Shown: positions 40,342 to 54,588 of the stretch, piece after piece | Layout of the letters: every line of letters starts with the position of its first letter | How positions within the stretch are numbered: the stretch's first letter is position 1 | Assembly: GCF_001294535.1 (NCBI RefSeq) | Contig: NZ_LGIC01000006.1 | Span: 1 to 64,000 of the forward strand | Source: Cypionkella psychrotolerans | GTDB taxonomy: Bacteria > Pseudomonadota > Alphaproteobacteria > Rhodobacterales > Rhodobacteraceae | Direction of reading: 5' to 3' | Length of the DNA: 64,000 nt | Translations under genes and position numbers: made by a program | Notes under the pieces: model-generated | What the model saw: only the letters and a program-made list of their open reading frames with translations | What the model was told of the DNA's origin: nothing | Database searches by the model: none

Positions 40342-43056
40342 GTGACCGACACTCCGGAAACCCCTGAAACGGCAGACGAAAAACCGATCCGCATGCACCA
40401 TGACGGGCCGCAGATCGACATCGCCGCCGAGATGAAAACCGCCTATCTCGATTACGCGATGAGCGTGATCGTGTCGCGGGCGATCCCTGACCTGCGCGAT
40501 GGCTTGAAACCGGTGCATCGGCGGATTTTGTTCGCGATGCACGAAACCAACAACGGCCACGACAAGCCTTACCGCAAATCGGCGCGCCCGGTTGGCGATA
40601 CGATGGGCAAATACCACCCGCACGGCGATTCTGCGATTTATGATGCGCTGGTGCGGATGGCGCAGCCGTTCTCGATGAGCCTGCCGCTGCTGGATGGGCA
40701 AGGCAACTTCGGCAGCATGGATGGCGATACCGCGGCGGCGATGCGCTATACTGAAGTGCGGATGGACAAGCCCGCGGCGTTCCTTTTGGCGGATATAGAC
40801 AAAGACACCGTTGATTTCCAAGACAATTATGACGGCAAAGACCGTGAGCCCACCGTTCTGCCGGCACGCTTTCCCAACATGCTGGTCAATGGCGCGGGCG
40901 GTATTGCCGTGGGCATGGCCACCAACATTCCGCCGCATAACTTGGGCGAAGTGATTGACGGCACCTTGGCGATGATCGCCAATCCCGACATCAGCATTGA
41001 GCAGTTGATGGAGATCATCCCTGCCCCGGATTTCCCGACGGGGGCAACTATTTTAGGTAGGGCTGGCGCGCGCAAGGCCTATCTGGAGGGCCGTGGTTCG
41101 GTGATTATCCGCGCCAAAACCCGGATTGAGGAAATTCGGTCTGGCCGCTTTGCGATCATCATCGACGAGGTGCCCTATCAGGTCAACAAGGCCCGGATGA
41201 TTGAGATTATCGCCGAGCAAGTGCGCGAGAAGAAGATCGAAGGCATCGCCCATGTGCAAGACGAATCCGACCGGATCGGCGTGCGGGTGGTGATTGAACT
41301 CAAGCGCGATGCGACGGCGGATGTGGTTTTGAACCAGCTCTATCGCTTCACGCCGATGCAAACCTCGTTCGGCTGCAACATGCTGGCGCTGAATGGCGGG
41401 CGGCCTGAACAGCTGACTTTGGCCGATTTCCTTAGACATTTCATAACCTTCCGCGAGGAAGTTGTGGCGCGCCGCACCGCCTATGAGTTGCGCCGCGCCC
41501 GTGAACGCAGCCATATCCTGTGCGGTCTGGCTGTTGCGGTTTCCAACGTCGATGAGGTCGTGGCAACCATCCGTTCCTCGGCGGACCCTGCGGAAGCGCG
41601 CGAGCGGCTGATGACCCGGCGCTGGCCTGCGGGGGAAATCATCCCCTATATCAAGTTGATTGATGATCCCTCCCACCCGATCAACGACGATGGCACCTAT
41701 AATCTGTCAGAACTACAAGCCCGCGCCATTCTGGATCTGCGCCTGCAACGCCTGACCGCGATGGGTGTGAAAGAGATCACCGACGAGTTGCAAGAACTGG
41801 CGGGTAAGATCAAGGATTACCTTGAGATTCTGGGCTCGCGCGAACGCATCATGGCGATCATCTCGGATGAATTGCGCGAAGTCCGCGCGATGTTTGCGGT
41901 GCCACGTCGCACCGAAATCGTCGACTGGGCCGGCGATATGGAAGACGAAGACCTGATCGAGCGCGAAGATATGGTCGTCACCATCACCTCTGGCGGCTAT
42001 ATCAAGCGCACCCCGCTGATCGAATTCCGCAGCCAGAACCGCGGCGGCAAGGGTTTGTCCTCGATGGCGACCAAAGAAGACGACGTTGTAACGACGCTTT
42101 TCGTCGCCAACACTCATACTAACCTCTTGTTCTTCACCACCGATGGCATGGTCTACAAGCTGAAAACCTGGCGGCTGCCCTTGGCAGGACGGACGGCGAA
42201 GGGTAAGGCGATGGTCAACATTTTGCCGATCACCCAAGGAGTTAGCATTGCGGCTTTGATGCCGGTGGATGCGCCGGAAGCCGAATGGGAAGACCTGCAA
42301 ATCGTGTTTGCCACCAGCGACGGCGATGTGCGGCAGAACGATCTGTCGGATTTCACCAATGTGATGCGCAACGGCAAAATCGCGATGAAACTGCCCGAAG
42401 GCGTGTTCTTGGTGAACGCCGCGATTGCCGATGAGAACGACGATATCATGCTGGTCACCGCCTTGGGCCGCGCGATACGCTTCCCGACCACGGAAATCCG
42501 CGTGTTCAAATCGCGCGGCTCGACGGGTGTGCGCGGAATCCGGGTCGGCGCGGGCGACAAAGTAGTGTCGATGTCGATCATCCGGCATTTTGAGGCCGAT
42601 CCGGCTGAACGCGAGGCTTACCTCAAGCAACGACGCTTGATGGCGGGTGCTGTAGATGAGGTTGAGGCAGATGACGACGAAGCAGCGGTAGAGGTGGGCC
42701 AGCTTTCCACCGAACGCTATGCTGAAATGTCTGCGGCCGAGGACCTGATCCTGACCATCACCACCTCTGGTTCCGGTAAGCTCAGCTCCAGCCATGATTA
42801 TCCGGTGCGCGGGCGGGGCGGTATGGGCGTCAAAGCCATGGACGGTGCGATGCGTGGCGGGCCGCTGGTGGCCTCGTTCCCGGTCGATCTGTCAGACCAA
42901 ATCATGCTTGCAACCTCCACGGGGCAATCCATCCGGGTGCCCGTTGATCAAATCTCATTCCGTTCGCGTTCCGCAGGCGGGGTGAAGGTATTCAACACCG
43001 GAAAAGGTGAAGAAGTGGTTTCCGTCGCACGGGTTGCAGAACAGGGCGATGAATAA
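40342..43056 (+). CDS. gyrA: DNA gyrase subunit A
   Basis: The 904-aa topoisomerase subunit cuts and rejoins DNA. The N-terminal domain has the quinolone-determining segment [19 protein letters not shown] (Ser and Asp retained, so no resistance change at those sites) and the catalytic tyrosine in [10 protein letters not shown]. The C-terminal domain has the GyrA-box QNRGGKG, which identifies GyrA rather than ParC. An acidic insert ([13 protein letters not shown]) lies late in the protein. It starts at GTG; AGGAAGG is upstream. A small gene overlaps its end. Confidence 0.97.
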   Translation: MTDTPETPETADEKPIRMHHDGPQIDIAAEMKTAYLDYAMSVIVSRAIPDLRDGLKPVHRRILFAMHETNNGHDKPYRKSARPVGDTMGKYHPHGDSAIYDALVRMAQPFSMSLPLLDGQGNFGSMDGDTAAAMRYTEVRMDKPAAFLLADIDKDTVDFQDNYDGKDREPTVLPARFPNMLVNGAGGIAVGMATNIPPHNLGEVIDGTLAMIANPDISIEQLMEIIPAPDFPTGATILGRAGARKAYLEGRGSVIIRAKTRIEEIRSGRFAIIIDEVPYQVNKARMIEIIAEQVREKKIEGIAHVQDESDRIGVRVVIELKRDATADVVLNQLYRFTPMQTSFGCNMLALNGGRPEQLTLADFLRHFITFREEVVARRTAYELRRARERSHILCGLAVAVSNVDEVVATIRSSADPAEARERLMTRRWPAGEIIPYIKLIDDPSHPINDDGTYNLSELQARAILDLRLQRLTAMGVKEITDELQELAGKIKDYLEILGSRERIMAIISDELREVRAMFAVPRRTEIVDWAGDMEDEDLIEREDMVVTITSGGYIKRTPLIEFRSQNRGGKGLSSMATKEDDVVTTLFVANTHTNLLFFTTDGMVYKLKTWRLPLAGRTAKGKAMVNILPITQGVSIAALMPVDAPEAEWEDLQIVFATSDGDVRQNDLSDFTNVMRNGKIAMKLPEGVFLVNAAIADENDDIMLVTALGRAIRFPTTEIRVFKSRGSTGVRGIRVGAGDKVVSMSIIRHFEADPAEREAYLKQRRLMAGAVDEVEADDDEAAVEVGQLSTERYAEMSAAEDLILTITTSGSGKLSSSHDYPVRGRGGMGVKAMDGAMRGGPLVASFPVDLSDQIMLATSTGQSIRVPVDQISFRSRSAGGVKVFNTGKGEEVVSVARVAEQGDE

Positions 43057-43369
43057 TCTTGAGGCGCGGCTGGCCGAACTGGCCGCGCTTCAGCAGACCA
43101 GCACCTACGGCGCACTGGCGCGCGATCTGGCGATTCCCGGCCCCGGCGCGATTGCCAAACTAACGCAAGCGCTTGAAATCCTGATGGAAACCGATGCCGC
43201 CGCAAACCAACCGTTGCGTGCGGCGCTCTGTGCGGGGCGGTTGGCGCAAGGCTTGCCCGCCCCCGGTTTTTTCGAGAAAGCCGCAAGTCTGGGATATGAT
43301 CTGGGCGATAATCCCGCAGCATTTGTGCAACAGCATCGCCTGAAGCTTTGGGCGCGCCCCAAAAACTGA
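43049..43369 (+). CDS. Small conserved hypothetical protein coupled to gyrA
   Basis: The 106-aa helical protein starts [16 protein letters not shown] and its ATG overlaps the last eight bases of gyrA, so it is read from the gyrA message. It has no membrane segment. The middle ALARDLAIPGPGAIAKLTQALE resembles a small helix-turn-helix and the ALCAGRLAQGLPAPGFFEKA section follows. I do not recognise a named family. A DNA- or ribosome-related role is a guess. Confidence 0.7.
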   Translation: MNNLEARLAELAALQQTSTYGALARDLAIPGPGAIAKLTQALEILMETDAAANQPLRAALCAGRLAQGLPAPGFFEKAASLGYDLGDNPAAFVQQHRLKLWARPKN

Positions 43370-43505
43370 CCGATTCTCTGTGCATCAGCGCAGATCACAA
43401 GCGCGCTGATACCTATTTAATGCATAACTGCTGCAGGTTAAGCCCATTCAAATGCCGAAACCCAATATGGGGCTTGGCCCTAGCAAACGGATATCAGGAT
43501 TAATC

Positions 43506-43883
43506 ATGGATAAACTCTCTCCCTACGCCCCGCTGGTTGCCCGCATCTTGATCGGCGCACTGTTTTTGATCGCTGGTTTTGGCAAACTGAGCGACGTTGC
43601 CGGATTTGCAGGCTATATGGCCTCGGCTGGCCTGCCGACGATCTTGGCTTGGCCTGCGATTATTTTCGAATTGGCCTTGGGTGCGTCGATTGTTCTCGGC
43701 TTCCAGACCCGGATTATGGCGCTGCTGGGCGCTGGGTTCTGCATCGTCGCGGCTATGTTGTATCACAACAACTTCGCGGACCAGAATCAAATGACCCACT
43801 TCTTGAAAAACTTCGCGATTGCAGGTGGTCTTCTGATGCTGTTCGCGCATGGCGCGGGCGCTGTGGCTATCGACAAACGCTAA
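43506..43883 (+). CDS. DoxX-family membrane protein
   Basis: The 125-aa protein has four hydrophobic helices. The features LVARILIGALFLIAGFGKL, FELALGASIVLGF and the ..HNNFADQNQMTHFLKNFAIAGG segment are those of DoxX/YphA-type proteins. DoxX proteins are membrane-integral and often linked to redox or terminal-oxidase functions; the exact role here is unknown. The ATG at 43506 is preferred over a start 18 codons upstream. A terminator follows. Confidence 0.86.
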   Translation: MDKLSPYAPLVARILIGALFLIAGFGKLSDVAGFAGYMASAGLPTILAWPAIIFELALGASIVLGFQTRIMALLGAGFCIVAAMLYHNNFADQNQMTHFLKNFAIAGGLLMLFAHGAGAVAIDKR

Positions 43884-43904
43884 ATTTGGCGAAAATTGGC
43901 GGAT

Positions 43905-43930
43905 GGGCCGGGGGAAACCTCGGCCCTTTT
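43905..43930 (+). terminator. Intrinsic terminator after doxX
   Basis: GGGCCGGGG at 43905-43913 pairs with CCTCGGCCC at 43918-43926 (one G-T pair) and TTTTC follows. It lies about 20 nt after the DoxX stop. Confidence 0.85.
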
Positions 43931-43990
43931 CATGCCGGATTAACGGCTTGGCAAGCAATTGCTGCTTTTCTGATCGCGATCGGAGGCGGC

Positions 43991-44341
43991 ATGAACATCT
44001 ATCATTGCATGATCGAGTTGAAAGACGGCGCCCGCGCTTTGGCCTTTGCGGCGGCTGTTGAGGCTTGGATGAGCTATCTGCAAGCCCAAGGGTTGATCCT
44101 GAACTGGCGGTTGTTGCGGCGAAAATTCCGGCTGGCCTCTGGCACGCATACCGATTTCCTGCTGGAAATTGACGTCGGGGGCTTGGCAGACCTCGATGCG
44201 GCGTTCGCAGCGCTCTCTACCCCCGATGAAGCCGCCGAGCGACGATATGACCATATGCATCAGATGATCGCGCAGATTGAGGTTGGGCTTTATCGCCGCT
44301 TCCCCGACGCGGCACTACGCGAACGCATCGCCTTGATCTAA
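43991..44341 (+). CDS. Conserved hypothetical protein (possible DUF6614)
   Basis: The 116-aa protein begins [19 protein letters not shown] and is predicted to be a small alpha/beta ferredoxin-like domain ([19 protein letters not shown]). It has no signal peptide or membrane segment. It resembles small proteins present across Rhodobacteraceae and possibly listed as DUF6614, function unknown. CGGAGGCGG just before the ATG is a strong ribosome site. It is followed by trmFO on the same strand, 26 nt away. Confidence 0.75.
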   Translation: MNIYHCMIELKDGARALAFAAAVEAWMSYLQAQGLILNWRLLRRKFRLASGTHTDFLLEIDVGGLADLDAAFAALSTPDEAAERRYDHMHQMIAQIEVGLYRRFPDAALRERIALI

Positions 44342-44367
44342 AGCCCGCACAGGGCTACATCGCCCCT

Positions 44368-45696
44368 ATGACACAAGAATTGCACATCATCGGCGGCGGC
44401 ATGGCCGGATCGGAAGCGGCTTGGCAAGCGGCGGAACAAGGCGTGCGCGTGGTAATCCACGAGATGCGGCCTCAGGTGGGTACTTTCGCGCACCGGACCG
44501 GAAATTTTGCCGAAATGGTCTGCTCAAATTCGTTCCGCTCGGATGATGATGAACGCAATGCAGTCGGGCTTTTGCATTGGGAGATGCGGGCGGCCAATGG
44601 TTTGATCATGGCGATGGCCGAGACGCATCGTTTGCCCGCAGGCGGCGCGCTGGCGGTGGACCGTGACCCGTTTGCCGAGGCTGTCACGGCAAAGCTGAAC
44701 GCGCATCCGCTGATTTCTTCCTCGTTTGAGGAAGTGACCGAACTGCCCGACGAAGGCAGTTGGATCATCGCCACCGGCCCGTTAACCTCAAGCGCGTTAG
44801 CGCAAAGCATTCGTGCCGCGACCGGGGCTGATGCTTTGGCGTTTTTCGATGCCATCGCGCCGATTGTCTATGCCGAGTCGGTGGATATGTCGCTGGCTTG
44901 GATGCAAAGTCGCTACGATAAGGGCGAGACGGTTGAAGAGCAGACCGCCTATATGAATTGCCCGATGACCAAGGACGAATACTACGCCTTCATCGACGCC
45001 CTGCTGGCGGCCGAGAAAACCGAATTCCATGAGGGCGAAACCGCAGGCTACTTCGACGGCTGTCTGCCGATTGAGGTGATGGCGGAACGCGGGCGTGAGA
45101 CGTTGCGGTTTGGGCCGATGAAGCCGGTGGGGCTGACAAACCCGCATAACCCGATGAAGCCCTATGCCGTGGTGCAACTGCGCCGCGACAACAAACTCGG
45201 CACACTTTACAACATCGTCGGCTTTCAAACCAAGATGAAGTACGGCGCGCAAACCGCTGTTTTCAAAATGATTCCCGCGCTGCACAAAGCCAGTTTCGCC
45301 CGGTTGGGCGGCATCCACCGCAACACCTTCATCAACTCTCCCACCTTGCTGGATGATCAGATGCGGCTGAAATCGCGGCCCAATATCCGCTTTGCAGGCC
45401 AGATCACCGGGGTGGAAGGCTATGTCGAATCCTCGGCGATGGGTCTGCTGGCGGGCCGGATGGCCGCCGCCGAATTGCAGGGGCGGGTTTTACCGCCGCC
45501 GCCGCCCGACACTGCAATGGGCGCATTGATCACCCATATCACCGGCGGGGCCGAGGCGAAAACCTTCCAACCGATGAACGTCAACTTCGGGCTGTTTCCG
45601 CCGATTGACGCGCGCGGGGGCCGCAAGGGGCGCAAAGATCGCTACAAAGCCTACACCGACCGCGCGAAAGAATCGTTCACGGCATGGCTTTCGTAA
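44368..45696 (+). CDS. trmFO: tRNA (uracil-5-)-methyltransferase, folate/FAD-dependent
   Basis: The 442-aa enzyme makes m5U54 in tRNA using methylenetetrahydrofolate and FADH2. It shows the N-terminal FAD motif [24 protein letters not shown] with a conserved cysteine, [18 protein letters not shown] with the second catalytic cysteine, and the C-terminal FAD motif [20 protein letters not shown]. Length and layout fit TrmFO. The end overlaps the start of gluQ by 13 bases. Confidence 0.96.
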   Translation: MTQELHIIGGGMAGSEAAWQAAEQGVRVVIHEMRPQVGTFAHRTGNFAEMVCSNSFRSDDDERNAVGLLHWEMRAANGLIMAMAETHRLPAGGALAVDRDPFAEAVTAKLNAHPLISSSFEEVTELPDEGSWIIATGPLTSSALAQSIRAATGADALAFFDAIAPIVYAESVDMSLAWMQSRYDKGETVEEQTAYMNCPMTKDEYYAFIDALLAAEKTEFHEGETAGYFDGCLPIEVMAERGRETLRFGPMKPVGLTNPHNPMKPYAVVQLRRDNKLGTLYNIVGFQTKMKYGAQTAVFKMIPALHKASFARLGGIHRNTFINSPTLLDDQMRLKSRPNIRFAGQITGVEGYVESSAMGLLAGRMAAAELQGRVLPPPPPDTAMGALITHITGGAEAKTFQPMNVNFGLFPPIDARGGRKGRKDRYKAYTDRAKESFTAWLS

Positions 45697-46604
45697 CCCG
45701 CTTCGCCCCCTCGCCCACCGGACCGTTGCATCTGGGCCATGCCTATTCGGCGCTGCTGGCGCATGACATGGCGCGGGCAGAGGGCGGCAAATTTCTACTG
45801 CGGATCGAAGATATCGACCGCAGCCGCTGTCGGCCCGAGTGGGAATGCCAGATTTATGATGATTTGCAGTGGCTTGGCCTACGGTGGGATGCTGTGCCGT
45901 TGCGCCAATCAGATCGCCGCGATACATATCAGAAAGCGTTAGATGAGCTATGGGCGCTTGGTCTGATCTACCCTTGTATTTGCTCCCGCCGCGACATCGA
46001 GACAGCACAAGCTGCACCCCAAGAGGGCGCCAGCTTGCTTTTTGGGCTAGACGGTATGCCCTATCCTAGGACCTGTCGCAGCCGGATGGCCTACGAACGC
46101 CGCTTTCCTGAACAGTATCCAAGACCAACTAATACGACGCTTAGAATTGAACTCGATCGCGTAGCCGATTCGGTTTTTGAACATCGAACCAACAGCGTGG
46201 GCAATGATTGGCAGAGTTATGCCTGCTACCATGAAACGGGAATTGGACCGCAGTTGACTCGTGGTCTTATTGAATTCTCACGAGAAGAACTTGGAGTCTT
46301 TGTCGGCGACTTTGTGATCGCAGGCCGCGATACAAATACATCATATCACCTGTCTGTGGTGCTGGATGATGCAGCACAGGGCGTAACGCATGTGGTACGC
46401 GGAGCTGATTTAACAGAATATACAAAAATACATGCGCTTTTACAACGGCTTCTGGGTCTGCCCACCCCCATCTACCACCACCACCGCCTGATCCGTGATG
46501 ATCAGGGCAAGCGTTTGGCCAAGCGAGACGACGCCCGCGCTTTGTCGAAATACCGGACAGAGGGCGCGACGCCCGCAGATATTCGCCGGATGGTCGGGCT
46601 ATAG
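45684..46604 (+). CDS. gluQ: Glutamyl-Q tRNA(Asp) synthetase
   Basis: The 306-aa enzyme attaches glutamate to queuosine 34 of tRNA(Asp). It has [18 protein letters not shown] (the HIGH-type motif), the zinc-binding pattern CIC...Y...C ([17 protein letters not shown]), and KRLAKRDDA as the KMSKS-type loop. It lacks the anticodon domain of GluRS, as expected. The central third, about 45910-46450, uses codons rare elsewhere in the window (AGA twice, ATA, TTA, ACA, TCA), while both ends look normal. That suggests a recombined segment. Its stop overlaps hisI. Confidence 0.94.
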   Translation: MAFVTRFAPSPTGPLHLGHAYSALLAHDMARAEGGKFLLRIEDIDRSRCRPEWECQIYDDLQWLGLRWDAVPLRQSDRRDTYQKALDELWALGLIYPCICSRRDIETAQAAPQEGASLLFGLDGMPYPRTCRSRMAYERRFPEQYPRPTNTTLRIELDRVADSVFEHRTNSVGNDWQSYACYHETGIGPQLTRGLIEFSREELGVFVGDFVIAGRDTNTSYHLSVVLDDAAQGVTHVVRGADLTEYTKIHALLQRLLGLPTPIYHHHRLIRDDQGKRLAKRDDARALSKYRTEGATPADIRRMVGL

Positions 46605-46955
46605 CGGCTCAGAAATCACCACGTCAACGCCATCTCGCACCGCCGTGTAAAAGCAACTGCGCCGATTGGTATGGCAGGCCGGACCCACTTGCGTCACCAG
46701 CGCTAACAGACAATCGCGGTCGCAATCAACCCGCAGCTCCACCAAACGCTGCACATGGCCGGAGGTTTCACCTTTCGCCCAAAAACTGGCTCGCGACCGC
46801 GACCAATAGGTCATCGCCCCCGTTTTCAGGGTGCGGGCCAGCGATTCCGCACTCATCCACGCCATCATCAGCACCTCGCCCGAGGCGTGATCCTGCGCGA
46901 TGCAGGGAATCAGGCCGTTGGCATCGTAAGTCAGCGTTGTGGGGTCGAATTGCAT
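46599..46955 (-). CDS. hisI: Phosphoribosyl-AMP cyclohydrolase
   Basis: The 118-aa enzyme opens the ring of phosphoribosyl-AMP in histidine synthesis. It has MMAWMSAESLARTLKTG, YWSRSRASFWAKGETSGH and the metal-binding cysteines in VDCDRDCLLALV and PACHTNRRSCFY. It is the single-domain HisI form without HisE. AAGGAG precedes the ATG at 46955. Its 3' end overlaps that of gluQ by six bases in the convergent direction, and it is divergent from the scaffold gene. Confidence 0.95.
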   Translation of the reverse strand: MQFDPTTLTYDANGLIPCIAQDHASGEVLMMAWMSAESLARTLKTGAMTYWSRSRASFWAKGETSGHVQRLVELRVDCDRDCLLALVTQVGPACHTNRRSCFYTAVRDGVDVVISEPL

Positions 46956-47016
46956 CGGCTGCTCCTTGGCGAAGGCGTGCTGTCGGCTTATCTTGTGGGT
47001 AAGAAAAGGGGAAGCC

Positions 47017-47457
47017 ATGAGCGACAGCGATCTCGTCAAACTCTACTCGGGGCGGATTTTGGCGCTGGCGGCCGAGATTCCGCATTTGGGCCGCCTGCCC
47101 GCCCCTACGGGAAGCGCGCGCAAACGCTCGCCGCTGTGTGGGTCAACCGTGACGGTTGATGTGGTGATGAAAGCGGGGCGGGTTGCGGATTTCGCCCAGG
47201 ATGTGAAGGCCTGCGCGTTGGGCCAAGCTTCGGCTGCGATTTTAGGCGGGGTGATTCTGGGTCGCAGCCTTGCCGAGCTTATTGCCGCGCGCCAGATGCT
47301 GCTGGCGATGTTGAAAGACAATGGCCCAGTGCCTGCAGCACCGTTTGACGGTTACGAAGTATTAATCCCGGCGCGCGAATATAAGAATCGCCACGCCTCT
47401 ATTCTTTTGGCGCTGGACGCCGCCTGCGAAGCTGCCGCCCAGGCAGAGGCCGCATAA
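47017..47457 (+). CDS. Iron-sulfur cluster assembly scaffold protein (IscU/NifU N-domain-like)
   Basis: The 146-aa protein has the IscU-type pattern with two of three usual cysteines: SPLCGSTVTVDV and VKACALGQASAAI. The third position, which reads C-R-x-x-W in IscU, here reads KNRHASILLALDA with no cysteine, so cluster binding may use another ligand. Such divergent IscU relatives are seen in alphaproteobacteria. AAGGGGAAG is upstream. It lies divergent from hisI and is far from the erpA-like gene at 5137. Confidence 0.82.
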   Translation: MSDSDLVKLYSGRILALAAEIPHLGRLPAPTGSARKRSPLCGSTVTVDVVMKAGRVADFAQDVKACALGQASAAILGGVILGRSLAELIAARQMLLAMLKDNGPVPAAPFDGYEVLIPAREYKNRHASILLALDAACEAAAQAEAA

Positions 47458-47491
47458 AAAAACCGCCGCGCATCCCATCGGATGGCGGCGG
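47456..47491 (-). terminator. Intrinsic terminator of the small SOS-linked gene
   Basis: The arms CCGCCGC-CATCC and GGATG-GCGGCGG form a stem of about 12 pairs, with one bulged base, and the minus strand continues TTTTTTTAT. It faces the minus-strand small gene that ends at 47594, about 100 nt upstream, and supports that gene being transcribed. Confidence 0.82.
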
Positions 47492-47593
47492 AAAGTGGCG
47501 TTCTTTCACCAAGGCAGTGGCAGGGCAGCCACGCGGCGCATCACTTGGGGACAAATGCGCAGGCCCGGTTCAACAAGACCGCAGGCAGAACCT

Positions 47594-47716
47594 TCAAAGC
47601 GTGCCAGACATTCCCAATCCGGCGAAAAGCAGGGCAAACAGCGACACGACGCCAACGGCATCAGCGACAAGGCTGGTGTTGGAGCGTTTCAGGATTTCGA
47701 TAATCTCGGTGAACAT
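47594..47716 (-). CDS. Small single-helix membrane protein, candidate SOS-induced
   Basis: The 40-aa frame begins MFTEIIEILKRSNTSLVADA and continues with a hydrophobic helix VGVVSLFALLFAGLGM before ending in SGTL. GGAGGT lies seven bases before the ATG, one of the best ribosome sites in the window. An intrinsic terminator lies downstream and a LexA-type box (GTTC-N7-GTTC) upstream. The layout, a short amphipathic or charged start followed by one transmembrane helix, is like Caulobacter SidA, an SOS-induced division inhibitor, but there is no visible sequence identity. It is too short for usual gene calling. Expression is inferred, not shown. Confidence 0.75.
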   Translation of the reverse strand: MFTEIIEILKRSNTSLVADAVGVVSLFALLFAGLGMSGTL

Positions 47717-47772
47717 TGCGACCTCCGTTTGCTTGTTGCCATATTGTTCTCACACTCTTTACCACCTGTAAA

Positions 47773-47807
47773 GAACTTTATGGGAACATTTGTGAACTTA
47801 GGAGAAC
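47773..47807 (-). promoter_or_regulatory. LexA-type SOS box and GTTC array
   Basis: On the minus strand GTTC occurs four times in a row, at 47804-47807, 47794-47797, 47784-47787 and 47773-47776, with spacers of 6, 6 and 7 bases. The last pair, GTTC-CCATAAA-GTTC, is an exact alphaproteobacterial LexA site. The array lies about 57 bp before the small membrane-protein start, next to a TTTACA / AACAAT promoter-like pair. Confidence 0.78.
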
Positions 47808-47862
47808 ATAGCCCACGTGCGGTGCTTTGGTTCCCAGACCACAGACACAAGATTGTGAGGTT

Positions 47863-52130
<4,268 letters not shown>

Positions 52131-52841
52131 TCAAGCGCTGGCGGCGAGGCGCGGAGCCAAAGCTGGGCTCGGATCGCGCAGCACATAGCCGCGACCCCAG
52201 ACAGTTTCGATGTAATTGGTGCCACCGGTCGCCTCTGCCAGCTTTTTGCGCAGCTTGCAGATGAAAACGTCGATGATCTTCAATTCAGGCTCGTCCATGC
52301 CGCCATAGAGATGATTGAGAAACATCTCTTTGGTCAGGGTGGTGCCTTTGCGCAACGAAAGCAGCTCCAACATCTGATATTCTTTGCCGGTCAGATGCAC
52401 CGTTGAGCCTTCGACATCCACCGTCTTGGCATCAAGGTTCACATTGACCCGGCCGGTCTTGATCATCGACTGGCTGTGGCCTTTGGAGCGACGAATGATG
52501 GCATGAATGCGCGCCACCAATTCTTCGCGGTGGAACGGTTTGGTGAGGTAGTCATCGGCGCCAAAACCAAAGCCTTTGATCTTGTTCTCGGTATCGTCAG
52601 ACCCCGAGAGAATCAAAATCGGCGTTTCGATTCGCGCAAGGCGGAGTTGCCGCAGCACCTCATGCCCGGACATATCTGGCAGGTTAAGATCCAAAAGAAT
52701 CAGATCGTAATCATAAAGTTTCGCCAAATCGATGCCATCTTCACCCAAATCGGTGCAATAGACATTCAAGTTGGCGTGGGTCAGCATCAATTCGATACTA
52801 CGGGATGTGGTGGGATCGTCCTCAACCAATAAGATTCGCAT
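52131..52841 (-). CDS. ctrA: Cell-cycle response regulator CtrA
   Basis: The 236-aa OmpR-type regulator has a receiver domain with the phospho-acceptor Asp51 ([12 protein letters not shown]) and a winged-helix DNA-binding domain ([28 protein letters not shown]). In Rhodobacterales CtrA controls motility and gene-transfer-agent genes and is usually not essential. The C-terminus ends LAASA, not the AA ending used for ClpXP turnover in Caulobacter. The sciP gene lies upstream. A TTAA-type box precedes the gene. Confidence 0.97.
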   Translation of the reverse strand: MRILLVEDDPTTSRSIELMLTHANLNVYCTDLGEDGIDLAKLYDYDLILLDLNLPDMSGHEVLRQLRLARIETPILILSGSDDTENKIKGFGFGADDYLTKPFHREELVARIHAIIRRSKGHSQSMIKTGRVNVNLDAKTVDVEGSTVHLTGKEYQMLELLSLRKGTTLTKEMFLNHLYGGMDEPELKIIDVFICKLRKKLAEATGGTNYIETVWGRGYVLRDPSPALAPRLAASA

Positions 52842-52895
52842 TCTGGGGGCTCCGGTCACAGGGTCTTGTTCGTTAATGACTTTGGCTGGCAATGG

Positions 52896-52910
52896 TTAAC
52901 TACACGTTAC
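52896..52910 (-). promoter_or_regulatory. CtrA-type binding site upstream of ctrA
   Basis: On the minus strand GTAA-CGTGTAG-TTAA is a one-mismatch match to the CtrA consensus TTAA-N7-TTAA (TTAACTACACGTTAC on the plus strand). It lies about 55-70 bp before the ctrA start, a natural position for autoregulation. Confidence 0.55.
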
Positions 52911-52937
52911 TGTGACCATATGAATCCCAAAAACAAT

Positions 52938-53216
52938 CTAAAGTTGTCGATACTTTTGAAGTGTTGTGACGCGCAGGGCTTTTTCGCCATGGGTTTCAAC
53001 CGCTTGCCGCCAGAGCACGAATTCTTCTTCCGATAAGGCGTAGCGTTCCAAGGCTTCACCCTCAGAAATCAGGCCGTAGATCACGGCCTTGACCACCACG
53101 ACCTTCCGGCTGGCCACCCAACGTTGGGTGTCGGCCGGCGGTAAATCAGCGCGCGACAGGATGCTGCCGTCGGGCAGAGTGACCTGCCGGGGGCCGTCAA
53201 CTTTCTTGAGATACAT
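52938..53216 (-). CDS. sciP: CtrA inhibitor SciP (DUF1153)
   Basis: The 92-aa protein belongs to the DUF1153 family: VDGPRQVTLPDGSILSRADL, then TQRWVASRKVVVVKAV, a helix-turn-helix with YALSEEEFVLWRQAV, and the basic tail LQKYRQL. SciP binds CtrA or its promoter DNA and represses CtrA activation in Caulobacter. Here it is directly upstream of ctrA. GAGGA before the ATG at 53216 favours this start over one six codons upstream. It is divergent from mnmA. Confidence 0.92.
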   Translation of the reverse strand: MYLKKVDGPRQVTLPDGSILSRADLPPADTQRWVASRKVVVVKAVIYGLISEGEALERYALSEEEFVLWRQAVETHGEKALRVTTLQKYRQL

Positions 53217-53354
53217 CTTGGGTTCCTCGTTCATACCAAGCCAGTTTGGCGGAACGGGCTTAAACAAGCGTAAAGCCGGGGGTTGAGAGTAGGTGGCATT
53301 TTCCTATATTGCGATCTAATGGCCTTAATGCCGCCCCATTCCCCGGAATTTTCG

Positions 53355-54488
53355 ATGTTTGATCAGCCGCTGAACTCGCTTGGTTTCGCCAAGCCGCCTT
53401 CTGAAACCCGTGTCGTGGTGGCGATGTCGGGTGGTGTGGACAGTTCGGTTGTGGCCGCACAGTTGGCCGAAGAAGGCTATGACGTGGTCGGCGTGACCTT
53501 GCAGCTGTACGATCATGGAGCGGCGCTGGCGAAAAAGGGCGCGTGCTGTGCGGGGCGCGATATTCACGATGCGGCACGGGTTGCCGAGGTCATGGGGTTT
53601 CCGCATTATGTGTTGGATTACGAAAACACCTTTCGCGAGGCGGTGATCGAGGAGTTTGCCGACGCATATCTTGCGGGGGCGACGCCAGTACCCTGTATTC
53701 GTTGCAATGAGCGGGTGAAATTTAAGGATCTCCTCGCCACCGCGAAGGATCTGAACGCGGATTGTATGGCGACCGGGCATTATATTCAGCGCAAAGTTGG
53801 CGATGGGCCAGAGTTGCACATGGCAACGGATGCGAACCGGGATCAGAGCTATTTCCTGTTCTCAACCACGGCGGAGCAGTTGGATTATCTGCGGTTTCCA
53901 CTGGGGCATCTGGGATCGAAGGCGGAAACGCGGGCTTTGGCTTTGAAGTATGGGTTGTCGGTGGCGGATAAGCCGGACAGTCAGGATATTTGCTTTGTTC
54001 CCAACGGCAATTATGCGGCGGTGATTGAGAAACTGCGGCCCGGCTCGGCTGATCCGGGGGATATTGTGGATCAGGCTGGCCGCGTGCTGGGGCAGCATCG
54101 TGGGGTCATTCATTACACGATCGGGCAGCGTAAAGGCTTGGGGATTGGGGGGCTGGGTGATCCGCTTTATGTGGTCAAGCTGGACCCGGCTTTGCGGCAG
54201 GTGATTGTTGGGCCGAAAGAGGCTTTGTCGACCCGGACGATTCCTTTGCGTGAGATCAACTGGTTGGGGGATGAGGCGTTTGACAGCCGCGGTGAGTGGC
54301 ATTTGAATGTGAAGGTGCGCTCGACGCGGCCACCTCGGCCCGCGGTGGTGCGGCCGATTTCGGCGACCGAGGCGATGGTGGAGTTGCTCGACCCGGAGGA
54401 TGGGGTGTCGCCGGGGCAGGCTTGTGTGTTCTATGCGCCCGAAGGCAGCCGGGTGTTTGGTGGCGGCTGGATTTGGCGGGGGCGGTGA
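53355..54488 (+). CDS. mnmA: tRNA 2-thiouridylase MnmA
   Basis: The 377-aa enzyme adds sulfur to uridine 34 of tRNAs for Lys, Glu and Gln. It has the PP-loop [15 protein letters not shown], the first catalytic cysteine in [12 protein letters not shown], the second in [12 protein letters not shown], and the target-binding [10 protein letters not shown]. It is a little longer than E. coli MnmA. The ATG at 53355 has GGAA upstream; another ATG at 53319 lies just after a TATATT box and would add 12 residues. It is divergent from sciP. Confidence 0.95.
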   Translation: MFDQPLNSLGFAKPPSETRVVVAMSGGVDSSVVAAQLAEEGYDVVGVTLQLYDHGAALAKKGACCAGRDIHDAARVAEVMGFPHYVLDYENTFREAVIEEFADAYLAGATPVPCIRCNERVKFKDLLATAKDLNADCMATGHYIQRKVGDGPELHMATDANRDQSYFLFSTTAEQLDYLRFPLGHLGSKAETRALALKYGLSVADKPDSQDICFVPNGNYAAVIEKLRPGSADPGDIVDQAGRVLGQHRGVIHYTIGQRKGLGIGGLGDPLYVVKLDPALRQVIVGPKEALSTRTIPLREINWLGDEAFDSRGEWHLNVKVRSTRPPRPAVVRPISATEAMVELLDPEDGVSPGQACVFYAPEGSRVFGGGWIWRGR

Positions 54489-54588
54489 GGGTCCCAACTC
54501 GGGACCATTGATAATATTGGGTTATTTCGGTGACACGGGTTCTTGGTTAACAAAATTTCTCAGTTTTCGCGCCTTTGGCTGGCCTTAG

